Source of the DNA: Thermoplasmata archaeon
GTDB taxonomy: Archaea; Thermoplasmatota; Thermoplasmata; Thermoplasmatales; Thermoplasmataceae
Length of the DNA: 11,787 bases
Direction of reading: 5' to 3'
NCBI GenBank assembly: GCA_021845155.1
Contig: JAKBSB010000027.1
Location: 1-11,787, forward strand
Shown here piece by piece: positions 6,615 to 11,787 of the stretch. Made by a program: the position numbers and the translations under genes. The number at the start of each line of letters is the position of its first letter. The stretch's first letter is position 1. The notes under the pieces were generated by a model. The model did not search any database. It saw only the letters and a program-made list of their open reading frames with translations, and was not told the origin of the DNA.

Positions 6615-6623
6615 ATTAATAAA
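6615..6623 (+). promoter_or_regulatory. TATA-like box of tRNA-Phe
   Basis: The AT-rich element ATTAATAAA is centred about 25 bp before the mature tRNA-Phe 5' end, the expected promoter distance. CATATAAGC closer to the tRNA (6629-6637) is too near to act as the TATA box. Confidence 0.4.
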
Positions 6624-6643
6624 GCTAACATATAAGCGATCAG

Positions 6644-6716
6644 GCCGTGATAGCTCAGTTGGGAGAGCGCCAGACTGAAGATCTGGAGGTCGCTGGTTCA
6701 ATCCCGGCTCACGGCA
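6644..6716 (+). tRNA. tRNA-Phe (anticodon GAA)
   Basis: A complete 73-nt cloverleaf: acceptor GCCGTGA/TCACGGC, D-stem GCTC/GAGC, anticodon stem CCAGA/TCTGG, loop CTGAAGA with GAA at 6677-6679, variable region AGGTC, T-stem GCTGG/CCGGC with loop TTCAATC, discriminator A6716. CCA is not encoded and no intron is visible. It is followed by short T-runs (CTTTTA at 6724-6729, T5 at 6755-6759) that could serve as an archaeal termination signal. Confidence 0.97.
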
Positions 6717-6804
6717 TTTAACGCTTTTACCACAGTCAACACAATCCTTAGACGTTTTTCGGCGGAAACAGTTAGGTTTCTGGAAAATCGGTTTGTTTAA
6801 CGCA

Positions 6805-8520
6805 TCATGTCTGGCCCTTCTTTATCATATACTTCAGGCCCATTTTTTCTTCCCCATAAACCGTTATTGGTGTTTCCCTTATGTCACGGGCCAATTCCGG
6901 TTTGAATTCCATCATATTCAGAATGTCCCTGTCAATATCCACGCCCTTTGCGATTTCAACCAGGGTTAACCCTTTACTGTCCAGTGAAAAAACACAGCGC
7001 TCTGTGAAGAATTTTACCTCCTTGGCGTATTTTATGGATTCCTTCCCGCTGAAGAATATCTTATAGACATCCTTAACAAACTTGACTTTTTCACCCTCCT
7101 TATTGATGTGGATGCCTTCGCGGTCGAATGATATATCGGATTTTCCAGCGGTGAAGCTGCCTGCAAAATATGCCCTTGGTGTCCCTTCCGCAATAACAGG
7201 AAAACCTCCTGGCCCTGTGAGCTTTCCAGGTATGTATGAAGGATTGACATTTCCAAATCTGTCAACCTGAAGAAACCCCAGTGATGCAACATCTATGATC
7301 CCTCCTTCGTAGTTTGAAAACATGTCCGGTATTGTAGATACGGCAAATGCACCCAGTGAAACTCCAAAATCCGGACCGGTCAAGGCAAGACCTCCCCAGG
7401 GTCCTGATTCAACCACAGATACTATGTTTCTTGAAAGTTCTTCCCTTGAGATTATCCCTGAGATGAGTGAAGGTATGCCGACACCCAGATTTATGAGAAT
7501 TGGCGGACCTTTTCTGTTTATAACTGATACGAGCTCCATGGCCACACGCCTTGCTATAACAGCCTGTGACTGCACGATATTCTTTTCAGGGCTGTCTCCT
7601 GGAAACTCCCTGGAATCCCAGGGATTCGATTTGAAAGATGCCCTTGGATCATAATAAAATGAGCTTGCCTGCCAGTTGTATTTTTCCGGGGAAGGTACGA
7701 CAAAATCAACCAGTGGATACGGGATTTCAACGTTCCTGGGTGGGACAGACACATCCCCGAGATATTTCTTTACCTGTGCAACAACAACCCCCGGTTCCGG
7801 CCTTGCCCTGGTCGCCTGTGCAATTGCCATTACTGTTCCCCTTATGGGCTCATCATCCATGGTCAGGTTTCCGTATCTGTCAGCAAAGGTAGTTCTTACA
7901 AATGCAATTTCTGGCTTTGGGGATCTGTAAAGTAGATACTCGTCATTGGAAATGCTGAATTTTGATATTGTGCATTCCTTTGCCTCTTCTGCCCTGGCAT
8001 TCAAGGCTCCGGAATCTATTTCCGGGTCAAGGTATGTACCAAGCCCTATTTTTGTAAGAAGACCCGGTCTTCCTGATCCAATTTCCCTGAACCAGTATGC
8101 TGTTATACCTATTGGCCAGCCGTATACCTGGAAACTGTTCTCTACAGTCATCTTCTGGAGCCACGGTGAAAACCCCATGAATGGTATCAGCATCCCTCTT
8201 ATGAACTCCTCATTTCCATTCTGGTAGGCGTCTTTAAGTACTTCATCCAGTGCCCTGCCCGATGAGGCTGGAAGTGCGTCTGTTTCAATGAACAGTGACT
8301 TTGGATGTCCCGTTGATGTATATTTCTCGTAAAGTGACTTTATGAGGTATTCAGGTGTTGTGGCCATGTTGAAACCGGATATTGCAAGAACCGATCTATC
8401 TTTTATGCAGTCCAGGAAAGTCATATCTCCAAATTCAAGTATCTGCGGCCTCAAGTTATCACCATGTAATTTTCCTCTACAGTAAATGAGATACTCCCTG
8501 GACTTAAGTATTTTATTCAT
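6805..8520 (-). CDS. Fused alpha-beta family I acyl-CoA:carboxylate CoA-transferase (YdiF/Pct-like)
   Basis: Moves CoA between an acyl-CoA and a carboxylic acid through a glutamyl-CoA thioester. The 571-residue protein contains both halves that are separate subunits in many family members. The N-terminal (alpha) half has LAISGFNMATTPEYLIKSL, the stretch GLGTYLDPEIDSGALN and DRYGN (214-218). The C-terminal (beta) half has NLGVGIPS (344-351), VVESGPWGGL with Glu371 as the probable catalytic residue, and VDRFGNVNPS (419-428). The ESG-xx-GG context resembles YdiF and propionate CoA-transferases rather than the SENG type. I start at ATG 8520; a TTG two codons upstream is less likely. Divergent from it is a dienelactone hydrolase gene, and acyl-CoA dehydrogenases lie about 2.5 kb away, suggesting organic acid catabolism. 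The class is sure; the substrate is not known. No nearby regulator is visible. Confidence 0.9.
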   Translation of the reverse strand: MNKILKSREYLIYCRGKLHGDNLRPQILEFGDMTFLDCIKDRSVLAISGFNMATTPEYLIKSLYEKYTSTGHPKSLFIETDALPASSGRALDEVLKDAYQNGNEEFIRGMLIPFMGFSPWLQKMTVENSFQVYGWPIGITAYWFREIGSGRPGLLTKIGLGTYLDPEIDSGALNARAEEAKECTISKFSISNDEYLLYRSPKPEIAFVRTTFADRYGNLTMDDEPIRGTVMAIAQATRARPEPGVVVAQVKKYLGDVSVPPRNVEIPYPLVDFVVPSPEKYNWQASSFYYDPRASFKSNPWDSREFPGDSPEKNIVQSQAVIARRVAMELVSVINRKGPPILINLGVGIPSLISGIISREELSRNIVSVVESGPWGGLALTGPDFGVSLGAFAVSTIPDMFSNYEGGIIDVASLGFLQVDRFGNVNPSYIPGKLTGPGGFPVIAEGTPRAYFAGSFTAGKSDISFDREGIHINKEGEKVKFVKDVYKIFFSGKESIKYAKEVKFFTERCVFSLDSKGLTLVEIAKGVDIDRDILNMMEFKPELARDIRETPITVYGEEKMGLKYMIKKGQT

Positions 8521-8597
8521 TGTCAAAAAAATTTACCTGTCTTTGACATCCGGATGAAATATCAGACCCGTTTATCTCTGCGTTTTCCTTAAGTAAT

Positions 8598-8607
8598 ATT
8601 TATAAAA
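8598..8607 (+). promoter_or_regulatory. TATA-like box of the dienelactone hydrolase gene
   Basis: ATTTATAAAA lies centred about 34 bp before the ATG at 8637 and about 26 bp before a GTG at 8628. Transcription would begin near 8629, giving either a leader of about 8 nt or a leaderless GTG start. The same region lies about 80 bp upstream of the divergent CoA-transferase gene. That gene could instead use the weak element GATATTTCA (8556-8564, minus strand). Confidence 0.5.
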
Positions 8608-8636
8608 CATTATGGATTGCAAAGTAAGTGGTTTCC

Positions 8637-9443
8637 ATGGGGATAAAAGAGGAAAATGTGAATTACAGGACTTTTGATGATTCAGAAGTAAGATCATTCA
8701 TTGCAAGACCTGATGATGAAAAAAAGCATCCGGCAATTGTTGTCATACAGGAAATATGGGGTCTTACGGATTTTCTGAAAAGTGTTGCAAAACGACTTGC
8801 AGAAGATGGTTTTGTGGCAATAGCACCACATCTCTATTCCAGAAAGGAACATTTTGATCTGTATACGCAGGAAAACATAATGGATGCAATGAGGCCCATG
8901 TGGTCTCTTCCTCCGGAGAAAAGAAGGGATCAGGCGGCCATACAGGAAACCCTGGCAAAATCCAGTGAAACAAGCAGGAAAATTGTCAACGAACTCATGT
9001 TCAACAGGCAGTCATTTGAGGTCACCATGGCAAAGGATCTGGTTGAAGGATACAGATTCATAAAGGGACAACCTTATTCAAATGGAAAGATGGGCGTAGT
9101 GGGCTTCTGCATGGGTGGAGGACTGGCCTTCCAGATCTCGACCATGGTTCCTTTTGATGCAAGCGTCATCTACTACGGTGCAAACCCCAAGAAGCTTGAT
9201 GATCTTTCAAAACTTAAGGGCCCTGTATTTGGAATCTACGCGGGAGAGGACGGTCCGATAAATGCAGGATTACCGGAACTTATTCCGGCTGTACTCAAAC
9301 ACAGGAAGAACTTTGAGATGAAGATATACCCCAATACACAGCATGCATTCTTCAATCACACAGGCCTCGCCTATGATGAAACGGCTGCAAAGGATGTCTG
9401 GCCAAGAACCGTCAGGTTCTTCCGTCAAAACCTTGGTGAGTGA
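8637..9443 (+). CDS. Dienelactone hydrolase family alpha/beta hydrolase
   Basis: A cytosolic hydrolase of the DLH family, whose members open lactone or ester bonds; the classical enzyme acts on dienelactone in chloroaromatic breakdown, but many archaeal members have unknown substrates. From ATG 8637 the protein has 268 residues. Visible active-site elements are Glu39 in VIQEIWG, the nucleophile Cys158 in VVGFCMGGG, Asp205 in YAGEDGP and His236 in TQHAFF, so the Cys-Asp-His triad is complete. There is an extra helical segment of about 50 residues (roughly 75-130, with PPEKRRDQAAIQETLAK) compared with the about 236-residue bacterial enzyme. A GTG at 8628 could add three residues. Its neighbours are the divergent CoA-transferase and, downstream, a membrane protein gene with its own promoter. 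The family call is firm. Confidence 0.93.
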   Translation: MGIKEENVNYRTFDDSEVRSFIARPDDEKKHPAIVVIQEIWGLTDFLKSVAKRLAEDGFVAIAPHLYSRKEHFDLYTQENIMDAMRPMWSLPPEKRRDQAAIQETLAKSSETSRKIVNELMFNRQSFEVTMAKDLVEGYRFIKGQPYSNGKMGVVGFCMGGGLAFQISTMVPFDASVIYYGANPKKLDDLSKLKGPVFGIYAGEDGPINAGLPELIPAVLKHRKNFEMKIYPNTQHAFFNHTGLAYDETAAKDVWPRTVRFFRQNLGE

Positions 9444-9604
9444 ATGCCGGAGAAAGATACTGGAATACTTGACGTGTGCTTTCTTACGTGGGTTTCCATA
9501 ACCAGTGGAGAAAAGAAAAAAAACAGGGAAAAAATAGAGAATGAAAATCCCTAATTTAATTATTATTTGCGAAATAAATAATGCAACATGCATAACTGGA
9601 AAGA

Positions 9605-9614
9605 TTTAATATAC
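9605..9614 (+). promoter_or_regulatory. TATA-like box of the small membrane protein gene
   Basis: TTTAATATAC is centred about 30 bp upstream of ATG 9640, which fits a leaderless or nearly leaderless start there and not at the in-frame GTG at 9628. It lies in the 196-bp gap after the hydrolase gene. That gap also has an A-rich stretch (9511-9540) and a short TTATTT-GCG-AAATAA hairpin (9563-9577). Confidence 0.5.
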
Positions 9615-9639
9615 AATCTAAACTCTTGTGAGTAGAATC

Positions 9640-10080
9640 ATGTCAGGAGAAGATAAGGTGTATGGTAATATTCCAGAAGGCATTATTGCCGGAGTAATAC
9701 TCATAGCACTTCTTAATCATCTGGATTTAATAGGTTTCCTGTTTGCAGGAGTTGTTGCTGGACTCATAGCAAGAGGAGCTATGAGAGGTCTCCTCTCTGG
9801 CCTTATGGCCGGTGTGATGGTCTCCCTACTGGCAATGATATTTGTGATGTTTCTACCAGATCATGGAATAACCATGATAAACTCCTACCTCGGGAACAAT
9901 GTCCTGACCGTTTCAATCACCGGAACCCTGAATTTTCTTGGAACACTGTCTTCAAATACCCTCATAAGACAGCTCATAATTGATGGGACTGTAATCCCGG
10001 CATTCGGGGCGTTTGTTGGTGGAGCTATATTTTCCCAGGGATACAGTGAAAGGGTTGATGAGCCAGAGGAAATCCTCTGA
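9640..10080 (+). CDS. Small Gly-rich membrane protein of unknown function (about 4 TM)
   Basis: A 146-residue hydrophobic protein. Predicted membrane segments by eye are about 12-28, 30-46, 50-72 and 113-133, with a polar loop between the third and fourth (NSYLGNNVLT, then a Thr/Ser-rich stretch) and an acidic C-terminus (SERVDEPEEIL). Small-residue repeats such as GVVAGLIARGAMRGLLSGLM suggest tight helix packing. It vaguely resembles archaeal DUF5518-type membrane proteins, but I cannot confirm a family. No signal peptide or catalytic motif is visible. The start at ATG 9640 is chosen over GTG 9628 because of the TATA spacing. It converges with the acyl-CoA dehydrogenase gene, with only 14 bp between the stops. 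The gene is probably real (clean frame, promoter), and its function is unknown. Confidence 0.75.
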   Translation: MSGEDKVYGNIPEGIIAGVILIALLNHLDLIGFLFAGVVAGLIARGAMRGLLSGLMAGVMVSLLAMIFVMFLPDHGITMINSYLGNNVLTVSITGTLNFLGTLSSNTLIRQLIIDGTVIPAFGAFVGGAIFSQGYSERVDEPEEIL

Positions 10081-10094
10081 CTACGTTCCATTGA

Positions 10095-11150
10095 TTATAT
10101 TGTGCCTGAAGGTGTTTCGAACACGTATTCCGCCAGTTTCAGCGAATCCCTCTGCCTGTTTACCAGAAGGCTGGATAGAGTCATTGAATCACGGTAAAAC
10201 TTTTCCACTCCAAAATCCTGGATATAACCATAGCCTCCATGAACCTGGAGAGCAAGCTTAGTGGTTCTCCTCATGAGATCAAGTGACCTGTTCTTCAGCA
10301 TCATTATGTGTTTTGGATCCATTTCAGGTGCTTTTTCAAGGTAGTTCTGGAGAATCTCTATCTCTGACAGCACGTCCGAAAGAGATGAAGAGACAGGGCT
10401 GTAATCCTTCAATGGTCTCTGGAAAGTGGTTCTGACCTTCGCGTAGTCCAGAGCCTTATTAAGAGCTCCGTACGATATACCCAGTGCCACGGAAGATATC
10501 TCAACACCGATGCCATCGAGTATTGCTGAAAATCTCCCCGAACCACCGGAACAGATCTCTGTAAAATCTCCAGATTCAATGGAAACCTGGGATATCCTGA
10601 AACCCCTGAAACCCAGCTGATGCCTAACATCCATGGTTTTCAGCCCGTCCTTTACAAGAACAAGATCGTTTTTATCACCTTCAACCGCGGTGAGAAGATA
10701 TTTCCCACCACTGTTCATGACGGTCTCCCTGGATCCCCTGATCTTCCCATTATCTTTCACAGGCAGTTTTTCCTCGTGGATACCGTTCAGGACTTCAGAA
10801 AATGCAACCCCTATCTCATCTTCCCCCGTGATAAGAGACTGAACTATTTCCTTTTCTCCGCTCTCCTTAAGAAGTTCACCCGCAACAGAATTCAGTAAGA
10901 GAATCTTTACTGCAAGTGATGGGGAAACTCTGGCGGTCTCCTGAAGGATTACGGAATAAGCCCCCATATCAAGATTTGACCCCCCCATATTCTCTGGAAA
11001 TGTTGCTCCGAGAAAACCCTGGGCTGCTATTGCTCTTGTTATCTCCTTCGAAATCCCATTTTTCTCTATTTCAAGCGATTTTCCCTCAATTTCTCGGCTT
11101 ATAAATTCCCTTATGGATGATCTCAGTATATCGTATTCCTCGTTTTCCAT
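10095..11150 (-). CDS. Divergent acyl-CoA dehydrogenase subunit lacking the catalytic glutamate
   Basis: A 351-residue acyl-CoA dehydrogenase (ACAD) homologue, shorter than the usual about 380. The N-terminal helical domain is recognisable (GFLGATFPENMGGSNLDMGA, 46-65). The C-terminal domain keeps ALGISYGALNKALDYAKVRTTF (R240-x2-F243) and QVHGGYGYIQDFGVEKFYRD (302-321), which in ACADs contact the FAD of the neighbouring subunit. Two key elements are missing. The motif after RD that normally reads IYEGT reads SLLVN here, so the catalytic base is Leu329. The middle domain has no TEPxAGSD-type FAD motif, only FSEVLNGIHE. The alternative Glu position of isovaleryl-CoA dehydrogenase is also not filled (Ile214 there). 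The gene begins directly at the stop of a more canonical ACAD gene (TGAATG). I infer it is the non-catalytic partner of a heteromeric dehydrogenase. Confidence 0.88.
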   Translation of the reverse strand: MENEEYDILRSSIREFISREIEGKSLEIEKNGISKEITRAIAAQGFLGATFPENMGGSNLDMGAYSVILQETARVSPSLAVKILLLNSVAGELLKESGEKEIVQSLITGEDEIGVAFSEVLNGIHEEKLPVKDNGKIRGSRETVMNSGGKYLLTAVEGDKNDLVLVKDGLKTMDVRHQLGFRGFRISQVSIESGDFTEICSGGSGRFSAILDGIGVEISSVALGISYGALNKALDYAKVRTTFQRPLKDYSPVSSSLSDVLSEIEILQNYLEKAPEMDPKHIMMLKNRSLDLMRRTTKLALQVHGGYGYIQDFGVEKFYRDSMTLSSLLVNRQRDSLKLAEYVFETPSGTI

Positions 11151-11787
11151 TCAGTTCCCCTCCCCTTCTGTTTTTGTGATCATTCTTGTTATTATGAGTT
11201 TCTCTATCTCGCTGGTACCTTCCCATATCTCCATGATCTTGGCGTCCCTGAAGAATCTCTCAAGGTCGGAGTTCAAACCAGAGATGCCGGTGATTTCCAG
11301 TGCCTTTTCAGAGGCAAAAACAGCTGTTTCGGCTGCATATGCCTTGGCCATGCTTGTTATTTTTGGATCTGGCTTGAACTGAAACAGGTATGAAGCCGCC
11401 TTATACGTTAGCATTCTTGACGCTTCTATTCGTGTTGCAACTTCCGCTATTGAGAACTGGATATTTTCATCCACATATTCTCCAGCCTCCTTCATTTTAT
11501 GTACATGTTCAATAACCCTGTCCAGCGTTCCCTGTGCTATACCAAGGGCCTGTGCCGCCACATATATCCTGCTGATATTGAAAAAAGTCATGATGTAATA
11601 GAATCCCTTTCCTTCCTCTCCAACCATATTTTCTGCGGGGACCTCAACGTTTGTAAGCACAAGTTCAGCAGTGTTGGTGGCCCTTACCCCAAGTTTACCC
11701 TCAAGCTTGTTCGCCTTGAACCCCTGGCGGTTGGTCTCCACTATGAATGTACTCAGTCCATGGTGACGCTTACTGTCTGGAGTGGAC
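11151..11787 (-). CDS. Acyl-CoA dehydrogenase, catalytic type, C-terminal part (5' end outside window)
   Basis: Oxidises an acyl-CoA to the 2,3-enoyl-CoA using FAD. The frame is open to the right edge, giving 211 residues of an expected about 380; the GTG-coded Val at 11741 is internal, as residues before it (HHGLSTFIV) match the family. The middle domain end is canonical (KLGVRATNTAELVLTNVEVP, then GEEGKGF). The C-terminus has FFRDAKIMEIWEGTSEIEKL with the catalytic Glu in EGT. However, the helix that normally carries RxxF reads HKMKEAGEYV, and the usual QxxGGxGY reads EITGISGL, so the residues that would contact the neighbouring subunit's FAD are lost. These are exactly the ones retained by the downstream gene, whose ATG abuts this stop. 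The two are almost certainly one operon. The substrate is unknown. The N-terminal half, with the expected FAD motif, lies outside the window. Confidence 0.93.
   Translation of the reverse strand, partial: STPDSKRHHGLSTFIVETNRQGFKANKLEGKLGVRATNTAELVLTNVEVPAENMVGEEGKGFYYIMTFFNISRIYVAAQALGIAQGTLDRVIEHVHKMKEAGEYVDENIQFSIAEVATRIEASRMLTYKAASYLFQFKPDPKITSMAKAYAAETAVFASEKALEITGISGLNSDLERFFRDAKIMEIWEGTSEIEKLIITRMITKTEGEGN

Noticed and set aside
6644..6804. tRNA-Phe or tRNA-Gln as an integration (att) site.
   Set aside because: No integrase gene, no repeat of the tRNA 3' end and no composition change were seen; neighbours look like core genes.
7032..7930. Several open frames of 60-110 codons on both strands inside the CoA-transferase gene.
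   Set aside because: They lie wholly within a well supported gene, show no family features and have low-complexity or Pro/Ser-rich shadow sequence.
8521..8526. TTG at 8526 as the start of the CoA-transferase.
   Set aside because: An ATG lies two codons downstream and nothing favours the TTG.
9444..9554. A 36-codon ORF starting directly after the hydrolase stop (TGA-ATG).
   Set aside because: It is short, Lys-rich from an A-rich stretch, has no recognisable feature, and an ORF of this length is likely by chance. It would need conservation to be believed.
9563..9577. TTATTT-GCG-AAATAA hairpin as a terminator of the hydrolase gene.
   Set aside because: A 6-bp AT-only stem with a 3-nt loop and no T-run after it; too weak.
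1..11787. CRISPR array, insertion sequence, toxin-antitoxin or phage defence system.
   Set aside because: No repeated spacer-like units, transposase, terminal inverted repeats or defence-type domains are visible anywhere in the window.

Overview
The window looks like a chromosomal segment of a thermoacidophilic archaeon, most likely of the order Thermoplasmatales or a relative. Archaeal ancestry rests on an archaeal NAC homologue, a class I archaeal-type CCA-adding enzyme, an HTH_10 (Bat-type) regulator, two tRNAs without encoded CCA, and TATA-like boxes about 26-30 bp before start codons, which implies mostly leaderless mRNAs. The narrower placement is inference from gene content, the abundance of AGG/AGA and ATA codons, and the presence of a folate-type formyl-C1 enzyme.

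Layout. The left edge holds the C-terminal two thirds of formate-tetrahydrofolate ligase (1-1077, +). A radical SAM enzyme with a C-terminal Cys cluster follows (1136-2281, +), then an overlapping 54-codon ORF (2281-2445, +). Convergent to these is a Cys-rich HTH_10 regulator (2457-3077, -). An information-processing block comes next: tRNA-Gln(UUG), a 64-aa ThiS/MoaD/SAMP-like protein ending in Gly-Gly that starts 14 nt after the tRNA, and on the opposite strand an NAC-cca operon whose end overlaps the ThiS-like gene by 43 nt. A 12-TM MFS transporter (-) and tRNA-Phe(GAA) (+) close this block.

The right half (6805-11787) looks catabolic. It has a fused alpha-beta family I CoA-transferase (-), a divergent dienelactone hydrolase-family enzyme (+), a small membrane protein (+), and a tandem pair of acyl-CoA dehydrogenase genes (-) that abut as TGA-ATG; the upstream one runs off the right edge. 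Together they suggest activation and oxidation of an organic acid, but no substrate can be read from the sequence.

The most notable observation is that the two acyl-CoA dehydrogenases have lost complementary parts of the active site. The upstream one keeps the catalytic EGT glutamate but lacks the RxxF and QxxGG elements that contact the neighbouring subunit's FAD. The downstream one keeps RxxF and QVHGG but lacks the glutamate and the usual middle-domain FAD motif. This predicts an obligate heteromeric enzyme with one composite active site per heterodimer, as described for the mycobacterial steroid-degrading FadE pairs. Other points of interest are the small ORF coupled to the radical SAM gene and the probable tRNA-mRNA co-transcript at tRNA-Gln.
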